The notes beneath the pieces are model-generated. The model was not told the origin of the DNA, did not search any database, and saw nothing but the letters and a program-made list of their open reading frames with translations. DNA of 13,093 bases from Polaribacter sp. (GTDB lineage Bacteria; Bacteroidota; Bacteroidia; Flavobacteriales; Flavobacteriaceae). A program made the translations under genes and the position numbers. The first letter of the stretch is position 1, and each line of letters opens with the position of its first letter. The DNA lies in NCBI GenBank assembly GCA_030731695.1, contig JANQTK010000116.1:7604-20696 (forward strand), in the 5' to 3' direction. Positions 1 to 6,470 of this stretch are shown here, piece after piece.

Positions 1-560
1 TCATCAATATACTCCCAAACTTCTTTGGTCAGTAATGGTTGCACATTTTTTTGATGTTTAATTCCATTTCGAATCATGGTTGATGAAATTTCCATAATTG
101 GCGCGTCAACAAATTTAATTTTTGGATGATTTTTAAATTCTTCTGATGTTTTTTCTTCTGAAACTCTAGGATACACATATATAAAATGATTTTCCAAAAT
201 GGTTTCGTAGTTTTTCCATTTATGAAAACTATTCAAATTGTCTTCGCCCATAATCAACGAAAATTGATGATTTGGAAAGTTCTCTGAAATGTGTGCCAAC
301 GTAAAAACCGTATAATTTGGTTGTGGTAATTTAAACTCAATATCTGATGGTTTTATCTTTGGATAGTTTTCAGTTGCTCTATAAACCAACTCAAAACGAT
401 GATGATTATCAAGCAAAGAACTTTTTATTTTGAAAGGATTGTGAGGCGTAACTACCATCCAAACTTCATCCAAATCCGAGTATTCCACCAAATGATTAGC
501 AATGATTAAATGCCCCACGTGAATGGGATTAAACGTTCCAAAATACAAACCTATTTTCAT
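1..560 (-). CDS. nadD: Nicotinate-nucleotide adenylyltransferase (3' end cut by window edge)
   Basis: Adenylates nicotinate mononucleotide with ATP to give deamido-NAD in NAD biosynthesis (cytoplasm). The translation begins MKIGLYFGTFNPIHVGHLI: the nucleotidyltransferase signature GxFxPxHxGH sits at residues 8-17, and a late ISSTMIR motif (about residues 168-174) matches the conserved SSTxIR motif that binds ATP phosphates. 186 codons plus two bases are present; the family is about 190-195 residues, so only the last few codons are missing to the left. The ATG at 558-560 is the first residue of the conserved strand, so the start is secure. It is the last gene of a minus-strand run after gmk (64-base gap), and a block of five 7-base repeats abuts its start codon. 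Confidence 0.95.
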   Translation of the reverse strand, partial: MKIGLYFGTFNPIHVGHLIIANHLVEYSDLDEVWMVVTPHNPFKIKSSLLDNHHRFELVYRATENYPKIKPSDIEFKLPQPNYTVFTLAHISENFPNHQFSLIMGEDNLNSFHKWKNYETILENHFIYVYPRVSEEKTSEEFKNHPKIKFVDAPIMEISSTMIRNGIKHQKNVQPLLTKEVWEYID

Positions 561-595
561 GGATGATGGTTAATGGTTTTTGGTTGGTGGTTTTT
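561..595. repeat. Five-unit heptad repeat block directly before nadD
   Basis: Five consecutive 7-base units of the form GGWTNNT occupy exactly 35 bases, for example GGTTAAT (568-574) and GGTTTTT (575-581 and 589-595). GG recurs every 7 bases across the block, and T is fixed at unit positions 4 and 7. On the nadD strand the units read as A/C-rich (AAAAACC-type) and end at the ATG with no spacer. Function unknown. Confidence 0.75.
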
Positions 596-624
596 AGTGA
601 AAATGATATAAATATTTTATGCGG

Positions 625-1206
625 TTATTCTTTATTCAAAAACGCATCCACCAAATTTTCAGCTTCTTTTAAGGCAATTTCTAAATCGTAATTTTTAATG
701 ATTTTATCAAACTGAGGCGCTGTTGCCAATTCAATTGATGCTTTTGCAATACGCATATTGATTTTATCTTCGCTTTCAGTGCTTCTTTTTTTCAAGCGGA
801 TTTTTAGTTCATCAACACTAGGTGGTTTTACAAAAACTGCCAATGTTTGGTCAGGAAATTTCTTTTTAATTCGCAATCCGCCAACCACATCAATATCAAA
901 AATTACGTGTTTTTTCATGGCCCAAATACGGTCAACTTCCGCTTTTAACGTGCCATAAAAATTGTCTCTATACACTTCTTCCCATTCTAAAAATTCGTCG
1001 TTTTTTATTTTTGTTTTAAAATCTTTTAACGAAATAAAATAGTAATCAATACCATGTTGTTCTTGATTTCTTGGCTCTCTTGAAGTTGCAGAAATTGAAA
1101 ATTCTAAATTAAATCGTTCTTGTTTCAATAAATGACGAACAATGGTTGTTTTTCCTGAACCTGAAGGAGCAGAAAAAACGAATAATTTTCCTTTAAAATC
1201 TGACAT
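625..1206 (-). CDS. gmk: Guanylate kinase
   Basis: Phosphorylates GMP to GDP with ATP, an essential purine nucleotide step in the cytoplasm. The 193-residue product has the kinase P-loop APSGSGKT at residues 13-20, followed by the GMP-binding stretch SATSREPRNQEQHGIDYYF (about 39-57), both diagnostic of guanylate kinase. Length is normal for the short bacterial form. The start is ATG at 1204-1206, just before the first beta strand. It lies between the yicC-type gene (92-base gap holding hairpin repeats) and nadD on the same strand. The gmk/yicC neighbourhood is widely conserved in bacteria. Confidence 0.97.
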   Translation of the reverse strand: MSDFKGKLFVFSAPSGSGKTTIVRHLLKQERFNLEFSISATSREPRNQEQHGIDYYFISLKDFKTKIKNDEFLEWEEVYRDNFYGTLKAEVDRIWAMKKHVIFDIDVVGGLRIKKKFPDQTLAVFVKPPSVDELKIRLKKRSTESEDKINMRIAKASIELATAPQFDKIIKNYDLEIALKEAENLVDAFLNKE

Positions 1207-1220
1207 AAATTTTTAATTTT

Positions 1221-1284
1221 TGTCATTCTGAATTTATTTCAGAATCTTTTTATTAATAATGAGAAGCTGAAACGAGTTCAGCTT
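1221..1284. repeat. Dispersed-type palindromic repeat between yicC and gmk
   Basis: Two perfect 8-base stems with 5-base loops lie back to back: ATTCTGAA (1225-1232) with TTCAGAAT (1238-1245), and AAGCTGAA (1264-1271) with TTCAGCTT (1277-1284). Both share the CTGAA/TTCAG core, so the unit looks like a REP-type element. From memory, similar TCATTCTGAA...TTCAGAAT sequences recur between genes in flavobacterial genomes; this window contains one copy. Confidence 0.7.
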
Positions 1285-1307
1285 ATTCTCTGCAAAGCTT
1301 AGAGAAT
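1285..1307. terminator. Hairpin over the yicC stop codon
   Basis: ATTCTCT (1285-1291) pairs with AGAGAAT (1301-1307), a 7-base stem with a 9-base loop. The stop codon of the yicC-type gene (1299-1301) lies at the edge of the loop. On the minus strand no clean T-run follows directly, so this may be a processing or attenuation hairpin rather than a strong terminator. It adjoins the palindromic repeat at 1221-1284. Confidence 0.35.
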
Positions 1308-2165
1308 ATTTAAAATTTGTTCTTTGATTTGTTCCAATTCATTTTTCATCTGAATTACTGCTTTTTGCATAGGCGCAAAATTGGCTTTAGATCCAGTTGT
1401 ATTGATTTCTCTTCCCATTTCTTGAACAATAAATCCTAGTTTTTTTCCATTGGAATCCTCCGTTTCTAGGGTTTGTAAAAAATAATTTAAATGATTTTCC
1501 AAACGTACTTTTTCTTCATTGATGTCAAGTTTTTCTAGATAATAAATCAATTCTTGCTCAAATCGATTTTCATCAACAGTTACTTTCAAATCATCAATTG
1601 CTTTTTTTAAACGTTCTTTTACATTGGTAATTCTCTCAACATCTAATTCTTTAACTTCCTCTAAATACGATCTAATATTTGCAATTCGTTTTCTAAAATC
1701 ATCTTCTAAAGCAGCAGCTTCATCAATTCTGTATTGAATAATTTCTTTGATAGCTTCATCAATAGTGGTGTTGATGAGTTCCCATTCATTTTCATCCAAT
1801 TCTTCACGGTCAGTTTTCAAGGCATCTGGCATGTGAATGGCCATTTTTAGCAATTCTAAATCGCTTTTTGAATCGATTTCAACAATATTTTTTAATTGTT
1901 GCATGTAGTTTTTTACTACACCAGGATTTATAATTGTTGATGTTTCATCAGAAGTCATTTCTACAAAAACGGAAAAGTCTACTTTTCCTCGAATCAACTC
2001 ATTGGCTAATTTTTTACGAACGTCTAATTCTTTTTCTTTGTAATAAGAGGGAATTCTCACATTCAAATCAAGGGTTTTGCTGTTTAAAGATTTAATCTCT
2101 ATCGTTACTTTTTTAGTTGGAAGTTGCAATACCGATTTTCCATAACCAGTCATGGATTGAATCAT
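1299..2165 (-). CDS. yicC: YicC/YloC-family endoribonuclease
   Basis: The 288-residue product starts with IQSMTGYGKS, the family N-terminal signature. It ends with the conserved C-terminal block containing REINTTGSKA (about 253-262), matching the DUF1732 region. The middle is highly charged and helical, consistent with coiled coil. Members of this family in E. coli and B. subtilis are reported as endoribonucleases; the role here is inferred from family membership. ATG at 2163-2165. The next gene upstream on the strand (DMT transporter) ends 36 bases away, but that gap carries a TATATTTG match on the minus strand, so yicC-gmk-nadD may have its own promoter. Confidence 0.92.
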   Translation of the reverse strand: MIQSMTGYGKSVLQLPTKKVTIEIKSLNSKTLDLNVRIPSYYKEKELDVRKKLANELIRGKVDFSVFVEMTSDETSTIINPGVVKNYMQQLKNIVEIDSKSDLELLKMAIHMPDALKTDREELDENEWELINTTIDEAIKEIIQYRIDEAAALEDDFRKRIANIRSYLEEVKELDVERITNVKERLKKAIDDLKVTVDENRFEQELIYYLEKLDINEEKVRLENHLNYFLQTLETEDSNGKKLGFIVQEMGREINTTGSKANFAPMQKAVIQMKNELEQIKEQILNIL

Positions 2166-2188
2166 ACAATCGTTTTTAAAATGAAAGG

Positions 2189-2196
2189 CAAATATA
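2189..2196 (-). promoter_or_regulatory. Candidate -7 element for yicC
   Basis: On the minus strand this reads TATATTTG, a full match to the Bacteroidota -7 pattern TAnnTTTG, 23 bases before the yicC ATG. No TTG is seen at the expected -33 position, so the call rests on the -7 box alone. Confidence 0.45.
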
Positions 2197-2201
2197 CCTT
2201 T

Positions 2202-3098
2202 TTATTTTGAGGATTCTTTTACTTGTTTCGTTACTAAAAATACGCCTAAAAAAATGATGCAAGAAGCTCCAATTTTCACTAAATTTAAGGAATCACTTCC
2301 TGCAATTAATGCATAAATAGTTGCAATTACCGGTTGTAAATATATAAAAACGCTTACTGTTGTTGGTTTTAACTTGGTAAGTGCAAACAAATTAAAAAGA
2401 TACGTGATGCAAGTTGTAAAAACGACTACAAAACCTGCTTTTAAATAAATTGATGTTGGCATTTCTTGCCATGAAACCTCGGAAAGTTCACTAAAACCAA
2501 AAGGGAAAACATAAAATAAACCAAACAAATACAGCCATTTTACAAATAATATGGGATGATATTTGGGGATTAATTTTTTAACCAGCACTAAATACAAACC
2601 ATAAGAAGCTGCGTTTACGAAAACTAAAAAGTTACCTAAAGTAGAATTATTGTCATTTTCTTCGGATGAATTTCCATACACAATTAAAATTATGGTGCCA
2701 ATCAAACCAATTACAACTCCTATAATTTTGCGTTTTATGAGTCTTTCTTTTAGTAATAAACTCGAAAAAAGCAATACCAAAATTGGCGAAGTCACCATCA
2801 TTACTGAGGCGCTTATGGGCGAAGTCAAACTTAATCCTTTAAAAAAAGTAAGCATGTTTAAACCCACACCAAAAAAAGCGGCTAGCGCAATTTTTTTAAA
2901 ATCTGATGAGTCAATTTTTGTTGATTTTATGAACAATCCTAAAAACCAAAAAACCAAAGTTGCACCACTAACTCTTAATAAAATTAAACCATAAGGTTTT
3001 ATATATGTTGGCATTACATCTTTTGCAATGGTAAAAGTAACTCCATAAATTAGGGTTGCAATGGCAACAGCTATAATGGGTAATATTCTTGGGTTCAT
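2202..3098 (-). CDS. DMT-superfamily (EamA) transporter
   Basis: A 298-residue, very hydrophobic protein with about ten predicted membrane helices in two EamA-like halves. Features include the start PRILPIIAVAIATLIYGVTF, SPISASVMMVTSPILVLLFS in the first half, and LKPTTVSVFIYLQPVIATIYA in the second, where the PxxATxxA-like pattern is typical of drug/metabolite transporters. Substrate cannot be told from sequence; relatives move amino acids or small metabolites, often outward. I start at ATG 3096-3098. An in-frame TTG one codon earlier is possible but less likely. It is divergent from upp and upstream of yicC on the same strand. Confidence 0.88.
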   Translation of the reverse strand: MNPRILPIIAVAIATLIYGVTFTIAKDVMPTYIKPYGLILLRVSGATLVFWFLGLFIKSTKIDSSDFKKIALAAFFGVGLNMLTFFKGLSLTSPISASVMMVTSPILVLLFSSLLLKERLIKRKIIGVVIGLIGTIILIVYGNSSEENDNNSTLGNFLVFVNAASYGLYLVLVKKLIPKYHPILFVKWLYLFGLFYVFPFGFSELSEVSWQEMPTSIYLKAGFVVVFTTCITYLFNLFALTKLKPTTVSVFIYLQPVIATIYALIAGSDSLNLVKIGASCIIFLGVFLVTKQVKESSK

Positions 3099-3120
3099 CA
3101 ATGAAATTAATCATGCAAAG

Positions 3121-3150
3121 TTGGAATAATTTTTTAGAAAATTATGTTTG
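3121..3150 (+). promoter_or_regulatory. Promoter of upp
   Basis: TTG (3121-3123), a 19-base spacer and TATGTTTG (3143-3150) fit the Bacteroidota TTG-N19-TAnnTTTG promoter. This predicts a transcript start near 3156 and a leader of about 75 bases before upp. Confidence 0.6.
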
Positions 3151-3152
3151 GT

Positions 3153-3187
3153 AACGCTATTTAAGGTGATTTTTTTAAAATAGCGTT
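3153..3187. promoter_or_regulatory. Inverted repeat at the predicted upp transcription start
   Basis: AACGCTATTT (3153-3162) and AAATAGCGTT (3178-3187) are perfect 10-base inverted arms with a 15-base loop. The left arm lies on the predicted start site of upp. It could be an operator or a hairpin at the 5' end of the upp mRNA. It does not match any riboswitch I recognise. Confidence 0.55.
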
Positions 3188-3231
3188 TATAATTGTACAT
3201 TAGATTTTTAATTCATCAGCTAACATAAAAA

Positions 3232-3885
3232 ATGGAAATACATCATTTAGGAGAAAATAATTCTGTGTTAAACACTTTTTTATCAGAAATACGTGATAAA
3301 AACATCCAGAAAGACAGCATGCGTTTTCGGCGAAATATTGAAAGAATTGGTGAAATTTTGGCTTATGAATTGAGCAAATCGCTTTCTTTTTCTGAAAATT
3401 CTGTAGAAACCCCTTTAGGAAAAAAAGAATCATTTTTACTATCAGATTCATTGGTTGTTTGCTCCATTTTAAGAGCAGGTTTGCCTTTACATCAAGGAAT
3501 TTTGAATTATTTTGACAAAGCCGAAAATGCTTTTATCTCAGCTTACAGACATCATCCAAACAATGATGACGAATTTGAGATTGTTGTAGAATATTTGGCA
3601 TCACCAACAATTGAAGGAAAAACGGTTTTATTGGCAGACCCAATGTTGGCAACAGGTCAATCTTTGGTGGCTGTTTTTGAGGCGTTAAAAAAGTTAGGAA
3701 CTCCTAAAGAAATTCATATTATTGCCGTAATTGGTGCTTTTGAGGGAATCAATTTTATTGAAAAACATTTTCCTGAAAACACCCATTTATGGATTGCCAC
3801 AATTGATTCTACACTAAATGAAAAAGGCTATATAGTTCCTGGTTTGGGAGATGCTGGCGATTTGGCTTTTGGTAGTAAATTATAA
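3232..3885 (+). CDS. upp: Uracil phosphoribosyltransferase
   Basis: Makes UMP from uracil and PRPP (pyrimidine salvage, cytoplasm). The 217-residue protein has the PRPP-binding loop VLLADPMLATGQS at about 132-144, the RAG(L)P segment at 81-85, and the C-terminal GDAGDLAFG uracil-binding motif (about 207-215). In that motif Leu stands where many UPRTases have Arg (GDAGDR). Length is normal. ATG at 3232 follows an A-rich TAAAAA leader without a Shine-Dalgarno site. It meets the next gene tail to tail, the two stop codons overlapping by 6 bases. It is probably a single-gene transcript from the promoter at 3121-3150. Confidence 0.95.
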   Translation: MEIHHLGENNSVLNTFLSEIRDKNIQKDSMRFRRNIERIGEILAYELSKSLSFSENSVETPLGKKESFLLSDSLVVCSILRAGLPLHQGILNYFDKAENAFISAYRHHPNNDDEFEIVVEYLASPTIEGKTVLLADPMLATGQSLVAVFEALKKLGTPKEIHIIAVIGAFEGINFIEKHFPENTHLWIATIDSTLNEKGYIVPGLGDAGDLAFGSKL

Positions 3886-4806
3886 AAAGAACAGAAACCC
3901 AAAACAGCCAATTAAAAAAAGATATAAGAAAATATTTATGACTATTTTTTTCTGAAAAAGTTCAATTCCATTTGCTAAAATCAAAGAAATAGGAAATAAT
4001 AAAAACAGCATTTCTGTGTTTTTTGACTCATTTTCAAAAAAGAACAGTCCTAAAACGACCAAGAAGTTTATCAATAATAAGCTCCAATTTTTTTTAAATG
4101 TATTATTGATTAAAAGTGCCTTTTTCGACTTTAAAAAAGCTGCAAAAAAAGTGATGATTAGCAAACTTATCATAAAAATCTTTTCTTTTTCGTCCGTAAA
4201 AAAAGACATTTTAAAAGTAAATCCTTTAAAGAAAATTGAAGTTAAAACCTCTTGATTTCCTTGCCAAAACAAGTAAGAAAAATAGCAAAAAAGTGGCGTA
4301 AAAAATCCAATAATTGGCGTTGAAAAAGTGTGAATTGTTATTTTTTGATGCCAATAAGCACTAACATAAACCAATAAAAAAAACAATGCGAATTTTGGCT
4401 CAAACAAACACATTATACCCACCCAAAAACCAGCATCAAATAGTTTTTTGAGCACTTTTTTTGAAGACTGTAAGCTGTAAATTTTTCTTAAAAAGAGTAG
4501 GTAAATAATTACAAAAAAGAGCGTTTTGTAATCAGTAATTGTGCTAAAACAACCTATTAAAAGGGTAAAAAAATAAAACCCATAAGAATTGTCATAGGTC
4601 AGGTTATTTTTACTCGTAATGAAATTGTAAATAAAAAAAATTGCAATAAAAATTAGTAGAACAAACAGTTTTTCAAGTAAGCCTTTTCCCGAAAGTTGAT
4701 CATTGAAAAATGCTATAAAATTCAACGTTATAAAACAAATAGCAAAAAAAATCATTAAACCCATAAAATTTATCGGTTTAGATTTGTTTAAAAAATTGGC
4801 TAGCAT
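3880..4806 (-). CDS. Polytopic membrane protein, DUF6427-like
   Basis: The 308-residue product is strongly hydrophobic with roughly ten membrane helices and short lysine-rich loops, for example KKNWSLLLINFLVVLGLFFF. The start, MLANFLNKSKPINFMGLMIF, resembles flavobacterial proteins filed under DUF6427, from memory; such proteins have often been given an unsupported enzyme name in older annotations. No catalytic motif is visible, so function is unknown. ATG at 4804-4806. The stop codon overlaps the stop region of upp. It is transcribed divergently from the small DUF6341-like gene, with a 42-base gap. Confidence 0.75.
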   Translation of the reverse strand: MLANFLNKSKPINFMGLMIFFAICFITLNFIAFFNDQLSGKGLLEKLFVLLIFIAIFFIYNFITSKNNLTYDNSYGFYFFTLLIGCFSTITDYKTLFFVIIYLLFLRKIYSLQSSKKVLKKLFDAGFWVGIMCLFEPKFALFFLLVYVSAYWHQKITIHTFSTPIIGFFTPLFCYFSYLFWQGNQEVLTSIFFKGFTFKMSFFTDEKEKIFMISLLIITFFAAFLKSKKALLINNTFKKNWSLLLINFLVVLGLFFFENESKNTEMLFLLFPISLILANGIELFQKKIVINIFLYLFLIGCFGFLFFL

Positions 4807-4826
4807 TGTTTCTTTTGTTATTTTTG
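4796..4826 (+). promoter_or_regulatory. Promoter of the DUF6341-like/trmB run
   Basis: TTG (4796-4798), a 20-base spacer and TATTTTTG (4819-4826) match the Bacteroidota promoter pattern. The -33 part lies inside the first codons of the divergent membrane protein gene. The predicted start near 4833 gives a leader of about 16 bases. Confidence 0.65.
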
Positions 4827-4832
4827 CAACCG

Positions 4833-4862
4833 TAAAGATAAATAAGTTATGATAGCAGGCAA
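4833..4862 (-). promoter_or_regulatory. Promoter of the DUF6427-like gene
   Basis: On the minus strand TTG (4862-4860), a 19-base spacer and TATCTTTA (4840-4833) match TTG-N19-TAnnTTTG with one mismatch at the last base. The TTG lies inside the first codons of the plus-strand gene, so this and the promoter at 4796-4826 are back to back. Confidence 0.5.
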
Positions 4863-5070
4863 TATTTTTAGATGGATTGGAAGTTTGTTCACTGATTTTT
4901 TATTTCTTCCACTAGAGTGGATTCGAAATCAAGTGGCAACTCAAGAGTTGGGATGGTGGATTTCAAATGCTGTAAATTGGGGATTTTTGGTAGTTCTTTT
5001 GATTCTTTTTGCATATTGGATGAAAGAATCTAGAAGATTTCAAAAAGAAGGAACAGAAGACAGAGCTTAA
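4849..5070 (+). CDS. Small membrane protein, DUF6341-like
   Basis: A 73-residue protein. An amphipathic N-terminal part (FRWIGSLFTDFLFLPLEWIR) is followed by LGWWISNAVNWGFLVVLLILFAYWMKE, one membrane helix at about 45-63, and a charged tail. This layout matches small flavobacterial proteins I recall as DUF6341, which often sit next to the DUF6427-like gene. Function is unknown. ATG at 4849, close after a good promoter. The stop is 9 bases before trmB, which is in the same reading frame. Confidence 0.75.
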   Translation: MIAGNIFRWIGSLFTDFLFLPLEWIRNQVATQELGWWISNAVNWGFLVVLLILFAYWMKESRRFQKEGTEDRA

Positions 5071-5079
5071 AAATTCATC

Positions 5080-5751
5080 TTGGGAAGTAAAAATAAATTA
5101 AAGCGGTTTCGTGAAAATGAAACTTTTAACAATGTCATTCAACCAACAAGAGAAGAAGTTTTAAACAACTTCCCTCATAAAGGTAAATGGCATTCTTTTT
5201 TTAACAACAATAATCCAATTGTTGTTGAATTGGGCTGTGGAAAAGGCGAATATTCAATTGCTTTGGCTCAAAAAAATCCCACAAAAAACTATATTGGAGT
5301 TGACATCAAAGGCGCTCGTTTTTGGAGAGGTGCTAAAACTGCTATCGAAGAAAATTTAAAAAATGTTGCTTTTGTTAGAACACAAATTGAATTGGTAGAT
5401 TTGATTTTTGCTGAAAATGAAATTGATGAAATTTGGATAACCTTTCCTGATCCACAAATTAAATACAAACGCACCAAACACAGAATGACAAATCCTGTTT
5501 TTCTTAGAAAATATTTTCATATTTTAAATGAAAACGGAATTGTAAATCTAAAAACCGATAGCGAATTTATGCATGGCTACACACTTGGGTTGTTGCATGG
5601 TGAAGGACATGAAGTGTTGTATGCAAATCACAATATTTATCATAACGAAGGTTCGCCTAAAGAGGTAATTGAAACTCAAACTTTTTACGAAAATCAGTAT
5701 TTGAGAATAGACAAACCAATTACGTACATTCAATTCCGACTTAAATTTTAA
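5080..5751 (+). CDS. trmB: tRNA (guanine-N7)-methyltransferase
   Basis: Methylates G46 of tRNA at N7 using S-adenosylmethionine. The 223-residue product shows the SAM-binding motif VVELGCGKGEYS (about 48-59), a second motif YIGVDIKG (71-78) and the family signature ITFPDPQIKYKRTKHR (about 119-134; the PDPxxKxRHxxxR-type motif). The start is TTG at 5080-5082. The in-frame stop of the preceding gene is 9 bases upstream and no ATG lies between, and the resulting N-terminus (MGSKNKLKRF) agrees with relatives. It is second in the run that starts at 4849; the cyclotransferase-fold gene follows 17 bases later. Confidence 0.95.
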   Translation: MGSKNKLKRFRENETFNNVIQPTREEVLNNFPHKGKWHSFFNNNNPIVVELGCGKGEYSIALAQKNPTKNYIGVDIKGARFWRGAKTAIEENLKNVAFVRTQIELVDLIFAENEIDEIWITFPDPQIKYKRTKHRMTNPVFLRKYFHILNENGIVNLKTDSEFMHGYTLGLLHGEGHEVLYANHNIYHNEGSPKEVIETQTFYENQYLRIDKPITYIQFRLKF

Positions 5752-5768
5752 CGATTTTATTTAAAAAA

Positions 5769-6128
5769 ATGGAACATTTATTTGTTTATGGAACATTAAT
5801 TCCCGGACAAATAAATGATTTTGTGCTCAAAAAACTATCCGGAACTTGGCAAAAAGCCACTGTAAAAGGTTTTTTTGATAAAAATGGTTGGCATAAAACG
5901 CAAGGTTTTCCAGCAGTGATTTTAGAGGAACAAGGAAATATTATTGATGGATATTTATTTTCTTCAGATGAATTATCAAAAAATTGGCAAATGATAGATG
6001 ATTTTGAAAGCGAACTTTATCAAAGAGTAAAAACCAACGTTCTCTTAGAAAATAATCATTTAGTAATTGCTTATATTTATGAGCTAAATAGATCATTATC
6101 TCATGACATCCAACCCAAAAAACGATAA
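5769..6128 (+). CDS. Gamma-glutamylcyclotransferase-fold (AIG2/GGCT-like) protein
   Basis: The 119-residue protein starts EHLFVYGTL, the hallmark of the GGCT fold. It also has the later motif DDFESELYQR (77-86), where Glu80 fits the position of the catalytic glutamate in the D-x-F-E-x-x-x-Y-x-R pattern. Family members cyclise gamma-glutamyl-amines or peptides to 5-oxoproline; the substrate here is unknown. Length is normal for the small bacterial type. Its end overlaps the next gene by 26 bases, pointing to co-transcription and possibly translational coupling. Confidence 0.85.
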   Translation: MEHLFVYGTLIPGQINDFVLKKLSGTWQKATVKGFFDKNGWHKTQGFPAVILEEQGNIIDGYLFSSDELSKNWQMIDDFESELYQRVKTNVLLENNHLVIAYIYELNRSLSHDIQPKKR

Positions 6129-6444
6129 TTTTTTTGAAAAAGTGTATGAAGTTGCACGTCAAATTCCTTTTGGCAAAGTCACAAGTTATGGCGCAATTGC
6201 TGCATATTTAGGTGCTAAAAGATCGGCAAGAATGGTTGGTTGGGCAATGAACAATTCTCATCATCAAACAGTAGAAATTCCTGCACATAGAGTGGTTAAT
6301 AGAAAAGGATTGTTAACAGGAAAACATCATTTTGATGGCACAAATTTGATGCAACAATTACTTGAAAACGAAGGAATTATTGTTATCGAAAACCAAATTC
6401 AAAATTTTGAAAACGTATTTTGGAATCCTTCAAAAGAACTTTAG
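6103..6444 (+). CDS. Alkyltransferase-like (ATL) DNA-binding protein, MGMT family
   Basis: A 113-residue protein equal to the DNA-binding domain of O6-alkylguanine alkyltransferases. It has IPFGKVTSYGAIAAYLG (21-37), SARMVGWAMN (41-50; the helix-turn-helix with the presumed arginine finger Arg43) and EIPAHRVVNRKG (58-69). The active-site motif PCHRV reads PAHRV: Ala61 replaces the methyl-accepting cysteine, so it cannot act as a methyltransferase. Known ATLs with Trp or Ala at this site bind alkylated bases and hand the lesion to nucleotide excision repair. The start ATG lies inside the preceding gene. Confidence 0.9.
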   Translation: MTSNPKNDNFFEKVYEVARQIPFGKVTSYGAIAAYLGAKRSARMVGWAMNNSHHQTVEIPAHRVVNRKGLLTGKHHFDGTNLMQQLLENEGIIVIENQIQNFENVFWNPSKEL

Positions 6445-6470
6445 GCATAAATTTTGACAGAAGAATTTTT

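Noticed and set aside
3153..3187. Riboswitch or pyrimidine attenuator before upp
   Set aside because: Only a simple inverted repeat is seen, with no T-run after it and no recognised aptamer core.
3200..3451. Minus-strand open frame opposite the start of upp
   Set aside because: It lies antisense to conserved upp coding sequence, has no family resemblance and is a by-product of codon use.
4016..4255. Plus-strand lysine/phenylalanine-rich open frame inside the DUF6427-like gene
   Set aside because: Low-complexity translation of the reverse strand of membrane helices; no leader or homology.
6420..6470. Upstream TTG start for the lipoprotein
   Set aside because: It overlaps the preceding gene and buries the signal peptide; ATG 6471 gives a proper signal peptide and lipobox-like site.
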